A stretch of 48,077 bases of DNA, taken from Thermodesulfovibrio sp. GTDB lineage: Bacteria > Nitrospirota > Thermodesulfovibrionia > UBA6902. How positions within the stretch are numbered: position 1 is the first letter of the stretch; each line of letters begins with the position of its first letter. The position numbers and the translations under genes were made by a program. Below are positions 35,176 to 42,163 of the stretch, piece after piece. The stretch spans positions 1-48,077 of the forward strand of contig JALSHG010000095.1 in assembly GCA_026982355.1 (NCBI GenBank), written 5' to 3'. The notes beneath the pieces are model-generated. The model made no database searches. It worked only from the letters and a program-made list of their open reading frames with translations, and was not told the origin of the DNA.

Positions 35176-35664
35176 TCACGATTTGGCATCCGCCGGTTTT
35201 GACATGGTCACGATGGGCCTCGAAATATTCTTCAGAAGTTTTCTCGCGCTGACACCGCCCTTGTTGCTGAGGGTCGGGCTTAAGAGCACCATGTCAATGG
35301 CCGGTTCGCTTTCCACTAATTTTTCTATATTGGAGATTATATCCCCTGCAACCGCCTTGCACCTGATCTTCAGCGGCGCGCCGTTCCCGCAGTATTTTCC
35401 GCTCAGGGCGTCAATCCGTTTCTCTGTGTCTTCCTGTATCCTCCGGAGCCGTTCCTCTGAAATCTCTCTTGCAGTCCCCGGCTCGCCGGCCTCTGCAAAG
35501 GCAGCGGCCGCCATACTGTCCTGAAATGTTTCAATGAACGATTCATCGTAAACCATCAGCATGAAAATGTTCGTCTTCAGTATCCTCGAAAGTTCAACCA
35601 CATACGAAAAGCCTTCTTCATAATCTTCATCGCCCTTTGTCACAAACAGGAGTTTTTCCTTCAT
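35176..35664 (-). CDS. Usp-like protein with an inserted FAEAGE motif
   Basis: A protein of about 162 residues. 'LLFVTKGDEDYEEGFSYVVE' and 'TNIFMLMVYD' form a Usp-like N-terminal half; 'AIDMVLLSPTLSN' and 'SRPIVTMSKP' the C-terminal half. The canonical glycine nucleotide motif is missing. Between them DSMAAAAFAEAGEPGTAREI carries the motif shared with three other proteins here. I place the start at 35664 because the longer frame (35712) begins inside the sigma-54 promoter at 35708-35723, so that ATG would not be transcribed. No strong Shine-Dalgarno is visible. It is the first gene of the eight-gene operon running down to 30319. Confidence 0.78.
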   Translation of the reverse strand: MKEKLLFVTKGDEDYEEGFSYVVELSRILKTNIFMLMVYDESFIETFQDSMAAAAFAEAGEPGTAREISEERLRRIQEDTEKRIDALSGKYCGNGAPLKIRCKAVAGDIISNIEKLVESEPAIDMVLLSPTLSNKGGVSARKLLKNISRPIVTMSKPADAKS

Positions 35665-35707
35665 TGTCTTATAAAGTGAGAATTTTTTGATTGATACTAA
35701 GGAGTTA

Positions 35708-35723
35708 TGCAAGGAACGTGCCA
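35708..35723 (-). promoter_or_regulatory. Sigma-54 (-24/-12) promoter of the TauE/Usp operon
   Basis: Minus-strand TGGCACGTTCCTTGCA matches the consensus TGGCACG-N4-TTGCW with GG and GC at the required spacing. Transcription should begin near 35697, giving a leader of about 33 nt before the ATG at 35664. A perfect dyad lies 53-69 bp upstream of the -24 element at 35776-35792, and the sigma-54 activator gene at 35814 is adjacent. Confidence 0.85.
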
Positions 35724-35775
35724 GAAGTAACGCCTTAAAACTTAAGGAAATTTCAAATCCGGTTCCCGGGATTGA

Positions 35776-35792
35776 TGTTTCAAAATGAAACA
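35776..35792. promoter_or_regulatory. Activator-binding dyad (UAS) of the TauE/Usp operon
   Basis: TGTTTCA-AAA-TGAAACA is a perfect 7-3-7 inverted repeat upstream of the -24/-12 promoter. A second, GTTTCA-ATC-TGAAAC, lies at 35962-35976. Candidate binding sites for the neighbouring NtrC-family regulator (35814-37166); inference from position and symmetry. Confidence 0.65.
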
Positions 35793-35813
35793 GAGGTGAA
35801 CAGGGCGGGTGAT

Positions 35814-37166
35814 TTACTTGTTCAGAAGTCTCCAGAGGCTGGTCCTTGATATCCCCAGCGCCTCTGATGCCTTGGACTTATTGCTGCCGAAAAACTCCAG
35901 GACCTTCTCTGCGTAATCCTTGCTTATCTCGTCAATCGTCCGGATTCTGTTGGGATTGATGGTTTCAATCTGAAACAGTGTTATGCTCTGAGGAAGGTTC
36001 TCGGCCCTGATATGAGATGTTTTCTCCAGGATCACGGCCCTCTCGATAATGTTTTCCAGTTCCCTGACATTGCCGGGGAAATTGTAGGTCATGAGCATAT
36101 CCATTGCTTCCTTGCTGAATCCCGTGATTTTCTTGTTGGCCTTCCTGGAGTGTTTTTCCAGGAAGTACCTGCTGAGGGGTATAATGTCTTCCCGCCTTTC
36201 CCTGAGGGCCGGGATGTAGATATCCATCACATTGAGCCTGTAGTACAGGTCCTCCCTGAATTTGCCGTTGGCTACAAGGGCGCTTATGTTCTGATTAGTG
36301 GCGGCAATGAAGCGGACATCGACCTTGACGTGCCTCGTCCCGCCGACCCTGAAGAATTCCCTGTCTTCCACCACCTTCAGCAGTTTTGCCTGCAGGGCGG
36401 GCGACATCTCGGCGATCTCGTCAAGAAACAGCGTGCCGTTGTTGGCGATCTCGATCAGTCCCTGCTTGGCTGAGAGGGCGCCGGTAAATGCCCCCTTCTC
36501 ATGACCGAAAAGCTCGCTCGCCAGGAGCTCTTCCGTGAAGATTGCACAGTTCACCGCCAGAAACGGCCTGTCCTTCCGCAGGCTGGTATAATGGATAAGC
36601 TTTGCCACAAGCCCTTTGCCGACACCGCTCTCGCCGGAGATCAGCACATTGCAGTCGGACCTTGATATGCTGTCTATAATATCGATCACCCTCCTGATGA
36701 TCTTGCTTCTTGCTATGAAGGTAAGACCGCCGATCGTCAGGCCTTTTTCAAAGGGCGGGGAGGGAGGGTTCAGGGAGAGCCTGAGGGCCGTGTTCTCCCG
36801 GCTCAGTCTCTTGTTCGCCTGGATCTTCCTTACCTTCAGGATCAGCTCGTCAAGATTGAAGGGCTTGGTGATATAGTCGGCGGCGCCTGTCTTCATTGCA
36901 TCAACCGCGGACTCTATGCTGCCGAAACCCGTGATTATTATCACCTCGGTGTCCGGATATTTCTCCTTTACCTCGGCAAGAAGGCTCAGCCCGTCCATGC
37001 CGGGCATTTTTATGTCGGCTATGAGCAGGTCGAACTCTTCCTTTTTGATCTTCTTCAGGGCGTCGGTACCGCTTGTCACGCCCGTGACCGCATAGCCCTC
37101 GCTCTTCAGGGCGTAGATAAGGTGCTTTAAAGTTATTTCCTCGTCTTCAGCGATTAAAATCTTCAT
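35814..37166 (-). CDS. Sigma-54-dependent NtrC-family response regulator 1
   Basis: A protein of about 450 residues. Receiver at 1-120 with phospho-acceptor Asp51 (IADIKM) and Lys near 101; AAA+ domain at about 140-375 with Walker A GESGVGKG (178-185), the sigma-54 contact loop GAFTGA (225-230) and Walker B near LFLDEIAEM; a C-terminal Fis-type HTH ending NKSKASEALGISRTSLWRLL. The cognate kinase gene (37418-39004) lies upstream on the same strand. It should activate the sigma-54 promoter at 35708 immediately downstream. Its recognition helix resembles that of the second regulator at 40672, consistent with shared dyad sequences. Confidence 0.95.
   Translation of the reverse strand: MKILIAEDEEITLKHLIYALKSEGYAVTGVTSGTDALKKIKKEEFDLLIADIKMPGMDGLSLLAEVKEKYPDTEVIIITGFGSIESAVDAMKTGAADYITKPFNLDELILKVRKIQANKRLSRENTALRLSLNPPSPPFEKGLTIGGLTFIARSKIIRRVIDIIDSISRSDCNVLISGESGVGKGLVAKLIHYTSLRKDRPFLAVNCAIFTEELLASELFGHEKGAFTGALSAKQGLIEIANNGTLFLDEIAEMSPALQAKLLKVVEDREFFRVGGTRHVKVDVRFIAATNQNISALVANGKFREDLYYRLNVMDIYIPALRERREDIIPLSRYFLEKHSRKANKKITGFSKEAMDMLMTYNFPGNVRELENIIERAVILEKTSHIRAENLPQSITLFQIETINPNRIRTIDEISKDYAEKVLEFFGSNKSKASEALGISRTSLWRLLNK
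35962..35976. promoter_or_regulatory. Second GTTTCA dyad, inside the regulator gene
   Basis: GTTTCA-ATC-TGAAAC, a perfect 6-3-6 inverted repeat inside the 3' coding part of the regulator, 186 bp from the UAS at 35776. It could be an upstream enhancer site for the same operon; coding constraint is an alternative explanation. Confidence 0.4.
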
Positions 37167-37205
37167 GAGACATTACCCTGCACTCCCGCACTTGAACTCT
37201 GAACT

Positions 37206-37248
37206 TTATTTACCGGCGGAACCGTCTGCCTGTTCATGCAACATCAGT
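37206..37248 (-). repeat. Partial leader repeat, distal end
   Basis: In minus sense GTTGCATGAACAGGCAGACG then CCGGTAAA: the left end plus a short core, abutting the complete copy at 37249. Same orientation, directly upstream of response regulator 1. Confidence 0.55.
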
Positions 37249-37468
37249 GTTAACCTTACAGTTGCATAAAACCACCGCCCGCGGGCAGGAGAGTCCGGCG
37301 GAAAAGCTTTATCCGCGATACCTTCAGGACATATTCCGCACGGCATATTAACGTCTTTTGGAATTTCACCTTCCGTTAAGTCCTCCAACAAAGACATATT
37401 TCCGATATCCCATCGCTTTATAAAGGTTTTACGCCGGACTCTCCTGTCGGCTTATGCAACATTAAGGT
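37249..37468 (-). repeat. Leader repeat with a 131-nt expanded loop
   Basis: Both ends are standard, but the perfect 15-bp inner arms (37286-37300 and 37432-37446) enclose 131 nt instead of the usual 10-15 nt. The loop carries unique sequence with a small open frame on the minus strand (about 33 unique residues from 37397, then continuing through the repeat). The copy overlaps the 3' end of the upstream kinase gene, whose last 14 codons are repeat sequence. The 251-bp gap between the two-component genes holds only this and the partial copy. Confidence 0.8.
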
Positions 37469-39004
37469 TATTATGAAGGTCGTGCCCCGGCCGGGCACGC
37501 TCTCCACCTCGATTTTCCCGTTGTGTTTCTCTATTATACTGTAAACGATCGCCAGCCCCAAACCCGTCCCTTTTTCCTTTGTGGTATAGAAGGGATCGAA
37601 AATCCTCGGGATGTCCTCGGGCAGGATGCCCCTGCCCGTGTCGGAAATCCTGATCCGCACTGCAGAGTCCCGCCGTTTCACCTCGACATCCAGCTCGCCG
37701 TTGCCCTCCATGGCATCCACGGCATTGCTGAAAAGGTTGATAAAGACCTGGCTGATCATGTTCCTGTCCGCATGCACTTCAATATCCTCAAATGCCTTGA
37801 TCCTGTATCTGACATTGCCCGTCTCCCCGGACGCCGCCATGCGGTTCAGCACCTCGCCTATCACACCGGCTATATTGACCATTGTGAGTTCAGGCGCCTT
37901 TTCTCTGGAAAATTCAAGGAGATCGCGGACTATCCTCTTCATTCTGAGCGTCTGCGAAAAGATATCCCCCACCGTCTCCCCGATGATCGGGGGATAACTT
38001 CCCTGTGTCACTTTCCTGGACAGTATCTGGGCGGCGAGATAGATGTTGTTAAGCGGATTGTTCAGTTCATGGGCGACGCCGGAGGCAAGTGTTCCTATGG
38101 AGGCGAGTTTTCTGCTCTGAAGCAACTCCTCATTCTTTTTCCTGAGTTCCTCTTCCCTTGCGACTAGGTCGCTTTCCATTCTGTTGAAGGTCTTCATCAA
38201 TACCCCCACCTCATCCTCTTTTGCAGGGACGGGAAGGGACAGGAAGTTTCCCTTGCCTGTTTTTTCTATTGCACCGGTTAAGATCTTCAGGCGTTTCACG
38301 ATGCTGTGGCTGATGGCGAATGAAGCGCCGAGCCCCACAATAAGAAACAGAGGGAACAGGAACAGTGCGGATGTCTCCAGAAAACTGATATACCTTTCCA
38401 CCTTATCCCGCGCCGATTTATCAAGGGCCTTGGAAAGGGTCAGAATCTCTTCCCCGTCTTTCCTGAGAAGATCGATGGCCGTGCTCAGTTCCCGCAGACT
38501 CCTGACAGCCGGATTGCCGCCGTCCAGCAGGAAGACCTTTTTCAGAATCTCGGCGTTTACGAGCGGAGCCTCCAGAAAACTCGATTCAATAAGATGAAAA
38601 AAGTCGGAATGCACCGGGAATAGTGGTTTGAGCCTGTCGAATTCTTTCTGGAAATTGCCGGCGATCAACGCAATCCGGTTGAATCCCTGCTCATATTCCA
38701 TTATCTTGTTCTCGAGACTCAGGAGTTTATCCGTCCTGTAGGAAATTCTCCCCTCTTTAAGCAGAGTCTTTAATTCCCTTAAATACGTGTGGACATATCC
38801 GATTTCCCTGACGTCGCTGTAAAGGAAATAGTTTTTTTCATGTCTCCTGAGCTGGAGTGTTTTGCTCCTCAGTGTGTCGGACAGCTCGAGATAGCGGATT
38901 TCTTTCCTTATCTCTATGAAATTGATATATGCATATATGACAAGGACCGCTATGATTGTCGAGCTGATGAGAAAACCGAGTATTATCTTCTTCTTCAGAG
39001 ACAT
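37418..39004 (-). CDS. Sensor histidine kinase 1, partner of regulator 1
   Basis: A membrane kinase of about 528 residues. TM1 is about 7-26 and TM2 about 211-232; the helical periplasmic sensor carries LQLRRHEKNYFLY (50-62), the motif shared with the other three kinases here, but only once. HAMP (about 235-285), then HisKA with His312 in GVAHELNNPLNN and HATPase with 'NLFSNAVDAMEG', 'DTGRGILP' and 'GTGLGLAIVYS'. The C-terminal 14 residues (515-528) are translated from a leader repeat, so the ancestral stop was probably lost when the repeat arrived. It pairs with the sigma-54 regulator downstream. No strong Shine-Dalgarno is visible before the ATG. Confidence 0.93.
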   Translation of the reverse strand: MSLKKKIILGFLISSTIIAVLVIYAYINFIEIRKEIRYLELSDTLRSKTLQLRRHEKNYFLYSDVREIGYVHTYLRELKTLLKEGRISYRTDKLLSLENKIMEYEQGFNRIALIAGNFQKEFDRLKPLFPVHSDFFHLIESSFLEAPLVNAEILKKVFLLDGGNPAVRSLRELSTAIDLLRKDGEEILTLSKALDKSARDKVERYISFLETSALFLFPLFLIVGLGASFAISHSIVKRLKILTGAIEKTGKGNFLSLPVPAKEDEVGVLMKTFNRMESDLVAREEELRKKNEELLQSRKLASIGTLASGVAHELNNPLNNIYLAAQILSRKVTQGSYPPIIGETVGDIFSQTLRMKRIVRDLLEFSREKAPELTMVNIAGVIGEVLNRMAASGETGNVRYRIKAFEDIEVHADRNMISQVFINLFSNAVDAMEGNGELDVEVKRRDSAVRIRISDTGRGILPEDIPRIFDPFYTTKEKGTGLGLAIVYSIIEKHNGKIEVESVPGRGTTFIITLMLHKPTGESGVKPL

Positions 39005-39144
39005 GCTTTATAGTATCACCAACCCTGTAAAAATAAAATAATCCTCCCTTTCGCCATTCTGCATTTTTGTTTCAGGAAACCTTATATGGCTATAAATTCT
39101 ATTTTATTGATTTATATCTCAATATTCTTTAATATATATTATAC

Positions 39145-39182
39145 TGTTGCAAAATGGTACATCAATGCTTCATTTTGAAGCA
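39145..39182. promoter_or_regulatory. Tandem dyads between kinase 1 and TauE copy 3
   Basis: Two dyads 21 bp apart centre to centre (two helical turns): imperfect TGTTGCA-AAA-TGGTACA at 39145-39161 and perfect TGCTTCA-TTT-TGAAGCA at 39166-39182. They match the form of the UAS at 35776 and lie in the AT-rich divergent gap (39005-39230). I found no -24/-12 promoter with correct spacing for the permease gene; TGGTAC...TGC at 39155 is one base short. Confidence 0.55.
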
Positions 39183-39230
39183 GTTATATCTTCCATGCTT
39201 AAAATTCATTAAAAAGGGGAAGGATAAACA

Positions 39231-40199
39231 ATGCTACAATGGACACTCAGACTTTCCACTCTTTTAGTAATAACAGCAGGCTGTTTGATTTTCGGAAGCG
39301 CCGATGTATTTGCAGCGGAACCACCGGTCGCAACAGAGCCGGAGCCGGGCCCGCAATATGCGTGGTGGTTCTGGCCTCTTGTCCTGCTGATTCTTTCTTT
39401 TGCGCTCGGCGTGTTTGCAGTCCTTGCAGGAGTGGGCGGCGGTGTGCTCTATGTGCCTATTGTGAGCGGCTTTCTGCCGTTTCATCTCGACTTCGTCAGG
39501 GGAGCCGGCCTGATAGTGGCCCTTGCCGGGGCGCTGGCCGCAGGCCCGGGACTGCTGAGGAGGGGAATGGCGGATCTCCGTCTGGCCATTCCCATGGCGC
39601 TGATCGCCTCAACCTGCGCGATTCTCGGCGCCATGATAGGCCTTGCGCTACCTACCAATATCGTCCAGACACTGCTCGGGCTGACCATCCTCGGAATCGT
39701 CGTGATAATGCTCAAGGCGAAAAAGTCCGAATTCCCGAAAGTTCCCAGGCCGGATGCCCTGTCCCAGTCCCTCCGGATAATGGGGGTGTATTACGAGCCC
39801 ACCATAGACAGGGAAGTCAAATGGCAGATACACAGAACGCCCCTGGGCCTTTCACTGTTTGTCATGATCGGGATAATGGCCGGCATGTTCGGTCTCGGGG
39901 CCGGATGGGCGAATGTGCCGGTATTGAATCTCGTGCTCGGGGCGCCGATAAAAATATCAGTGGCGACCAGCAAATTCCTTCTTTCAATAACAGACACTTC
40001 CGCGGCATGGATATATCTTAACAACGGCGCGGTGCTTCCGTTGATGGTTGTCCCCTCGGTAATCGGCATAATGCTCGGCTCTCTTGTAGGCGTTAAGATT
40101 CTTGCAAAGACAAAACCCGCAATAATCAGGATTCTCGTCATCATTGTGCTGGCGATCGCCGGGCTGAAGGCACTGTTAAAAGGCCTCGGCATAGGATAG
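39231..40199 (+). CDS. TauE/SafE family anion exporter (copy 3)
   Basis: A protein of about 322 residues. It begins with a cleavable-looking signal peptide (LLVITAGCLIFGSADVFAAE) and a short acidic, proline-rich periplasmic segment, then membrane segments in two halves with AGVGGGVLYVPIVSG and GLGAGWANVPVLNLV. The second-half motif differs from the other copies, so this is a separate subfamily. GGGGAAGGA lies before the ATG. The next gene (40265), a small membrane protein, probably forms an operon with it. Tandem dyads upstream suggest control by one of the flanking sigma-54 regulators. Confidence 0.9.
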   Translation: MLQWTLRLSTLLVITAGCLIFGSADVFAAEPPVATEPEPGPQYAWWFWPLVLLILSFALGVFAVLAGVGGGVLYVPIVSGFLPFHLDFVRGAGLIVALAGALAAGPGLLRRGMADLRLAIPMALIASTCAILGAMIGLALPTNIVQTLLGLTILGIVVIMLKAKKSEFPKVPRPDALSQSLRIMGVYYEPTIDREVKWQIHRTPLGLSLFVMIGIMAGMFGLGAGWANVPVLNLVLGAPIKISVATSKFLLSITDTSAAWIYLNNGAVLPLMVVPSVIGIMLGSLVGVKILAKTKPAIIRILVIIVLAIAGLKALLKGLGIG

Positions 40200-40202
40200 A
40201 TA

Positions 40203-40245
40203 TTGAAATCGCATAAACGCGGCAGGCATGCCGGCGATATTTTTT
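40203..40245 (+). repeat. Decayed leader repeat
   Basis: TTGAAATCGCATAAACGCGG then CAGGCATGCCGGCGATATT resembles a short copy missing its right end. Sense orientation before the small membrane protein gene. Confidence 0.35.
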
Positions 40246-40264
40246 AAAGTATCAGGAGGAGAAA

Positions 40265-40675
40265 ATGGCTGTTAAGGCAACCGAGGAACAGGTTCTCTAT
40301 GCAAATATACTCAACAAAAGCATGCTGATAGGCCTGGCGGGACTTGTTATTACTTTCATAGTTTATGCATCCGGGATTCTGGCGCCCAAGATCCCCCTTG
40401 GCGAGGTGCAGAACTACTGGGTAATGCCGGTGGGAGAGTATCTGGAAAAAAGCGGTATAGAGGCGGGGTGGGCATGGCTTGGCAACCTGAGATACGGTGA
40501 CATGCTCAATTTTGTCCCTATAGCCTTTCTTTCCGCGATAACCATTATCTGTTATCTGGCGATCATTCCCGGGTTGATGCGCAAAAAAGACACGGCATAT
40601 GTGATACTCGCATTCATAGAGGTTGTCATTCTCTGTGTTGCGGCATCGGGGATACTGGGCACAGGGGGCCATTAA
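40265..40675 (+). CDS. Small membrane protein paired with TauE/SafE (possibly DUF1634-like)
   Basis: A protein of about 136 residues with three hydrophobic helices (about 19-40, 80-103, 110-130) and a periplasmic loop containing 'PLGEVQNYWVMPVGEYLEK'. DUF1634 membrane proteins commonly neighbour TauE/SafE permeases; the size and context fit, but I cannot confirm that family from motif alone. AGGAGG lies 5-6 nt before the ATG. The stop codon overlaps the convergent stop of regulator 2 by 4 bp, leaving no room for an intergenic terminator. Confidence 0.75.
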   Translation: MAVKATEEQVLYANILNKSMLIGLAGLVITFIVYASGILAPKIPLGEVQNYWVMPVGEYLEKSGIEAGWAWLGNLRYGDMLNFVPIAFLSAITIICYLAIIPGLMRKKDTAYVILAFIEVVILCVAASGILGTGGH

Positions 40676-42039
40676 TCCCGCGGTGCCACATCCTCTTCCA
40701 GGCCGTATTTCTTCAGCTTCCTCCAGAGGGACACCCTGTCGATGCCGAGTATCTGCGCAGCGGCGCTCTTGTTGCCCCCGACTTCCTTCAGCACCCAGTG
40801 TATATAGGCCATCTCCTGTTCCTCAAGGGACGGGATCGCCCCCTCTTTCTTTCTGAATGTCCTTATGCCCAGTTCCTTGAGTTCCTCGGGCAGGTGGGAG
40901 ACCTCTATCCTGTTTCCGCCGGCAAGTGCAACACCCCTCTCCATGATATTTTCCAGTTCACGTACATTCCCCGGAAAATCATAATTCATCAGGATGTTCA
41001 TTACATCCGGCGCAATTTCCGTAACATTCTTCTGCATTATGGCGGAATATTTCTTCAGCGCGTAATAGCTCAGCAGAGGAATGTCGTCCCTGCGCTCTGA
41101 AAGCGGCGGGATATGCATGGAAACAACATTGAGCCTGAAAAACAGATCCTCCCTGAACCGGCCGCTTTTAATCGCCTCTTTAATCTCCCTGTTTGTTGCG
41201 GCGATAAAACGCACATCGACACTGATTGTCTCTGTCGCACCCACCCGCATGACCTCTTTCTCCTGTATCACCCTCAGGAGCTTCACCTGCATGGCGGGTG
41301 ACATCTCTGTTATCTCGTCAAGAAACAGTGTTCCCCCGGAAGCCATCTCCATCAGGCCCTTTTTCATTGCCGTTGCGCCGGTGAACGCCCCCTTTTCGTG
41401 TCCGAAGAGTTCATTGGACAGCAGTTCTTCTGTGAACGCGCCGCAGTTGACGGCGAGAAAGGGGCCGCCGGCCCTCTTGCTGAAGGCATGGATATATCTT
41501 GCAAACAGTTCCTTGCCAGTGCCGCTTTCACCGCTGAGAACCACGCTGCAGTCGGTCGGTGCAATCTGTTTCGCGGTCTCCAGAAGCCTGCGCATCTTTG
41601 CATCCTGGGAGATTATGTTGACCTTCCCCTTGAGCCCCTCGATATACTCCCTGAGCTGCCTGTTCTCCTTTTTCAATTTGATCTTCTCCAGCGCCTCCCG
41701 GACGACTTTCCGCACCTCATCCAGTTTAAACGGCTTTGCAATATAGTAATACGCCCCCTGTTTCATCGCCTGTATGCCCGAGTCAATTGTGGCATACGCC
41801 GTAATCATGATCACCTCCGTGTCGGGATGGAGTTCTCGGCACCGCCTGAGCACCTGCATGCCGTCCACCTTTTCCATGCGCAGGTCCGTAAGCACCACGT
41901 CAAATTCCTGCTCTTCAAGGAGCCTCAGGGCGGCGGAGCCGCTCTGAGTGGCAATGACTTCATACCCCTCCTTTTTCATAATATGCCTTAAATTTTTCAG
42001 CGCTATTTTCTCATCATCCACAATCAGCAATTTCGCCAT
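40672..42039 (-). CDS. Sigma-54-dependent NtrC-family response regulator 2
   Basis: A protein of about 455 residues. Receiver with phospho-acceptor Asp52 (LTDLRM) and Lys in AKPFKLDE; AAA+ domain with Walker A GESGTGKE, sigma-54 loop GAFTGA and 'LFLDEITEM'; C-terminal Fis-type HTH NKSAAAQILGIDRVSLWRKL. Its recognition helix (DRVSLWRKL) is close to that of regulator 1 (SRTSLWRLL), which predicts related DNA sites. The ATG at 42039 has GGGAGA 7 nt upstream; a TTG at 42045 is too close to it. The kinase gene (42155) is immediately upstream. Likely targets are the divergent operon from 43982. Confidence 0.95.
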   Translation of the reverse strand: MAKLLIVDDEKIALKNLRHIMKKEGYEVIATQSGSAALRLLEEQEFDVVLTDLRMEKVDGMQVLRRCRELHPDTEVIMITAYATIDSGIQAMKQGAYYYIAKPFKLDEVRKVVREALEKIKLKKENRQLREYIEGLKGKVNIISQDAKMRRLLETAKQIAPTDCSVVLSGESGTGKELFARYIHAFSKRAGGPFLAVNCGAFTEELLSNELFGHEKGAFTGATAMKKGLMEMASGGTLFLDEITEMSPAMQVKLLRVIQEKEVMRVGATETISVDVRFIAATNREIKEAIKSGRFREDLFFRLNVVSMHIPPLSERRDDIPLLSYYALKKYSAIMQKNVTEIAPDVMNILMNYDFPGNVRELENIMERGVALAGGNRIEVSHLPEELKELGIRTFRKKEGAIPSLEEQEMAYIHWVLKEVGGNKSAAAQILGIDRVSLWRKLKKYGLEEDVAPRD

Positions 42040-42084
42040 TTTCAATCTCCCTGATACGCCTTGTTGTCATATGGGCATTAAAAA

Positions 42085-42163
42085 AACCTTGCAAAGGCAT
42101 GAAAATACCGCGCGGGGGGGCCGGCCCGGGGTATCCCGCCTCCGTGTTCAGCTATTAAGGCTG
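42085..42163 (-). repeat. Leader repeat, partly decayed
   Basis: The right end is clear in minus sense (CGCGCGGTATTTTCATGCC then TTTGCAAGGTTT); the distal end (AGCCTTAATAGCTGAAC) is diverged and overlaps the kinase 2 stop. Sense orientation before regulator 2. Confidence 0.65.

Noticed and set aside
37206-37397. 63-residue minus-strand frame in the kinase 1/regulator 1 gap
   Set aside because: About half of it is repeat translation and the ribosome-binding site is poor. The unique first half is kept as a finding on the repeat payload rather than called a gene.
39155-39168. Possible -24/-12 promoter for TauE copy 3
   Set aside because: TGGTACATCAATGC has the GG and GC one base too close; sigma-54 promoters tolerate this poorly.
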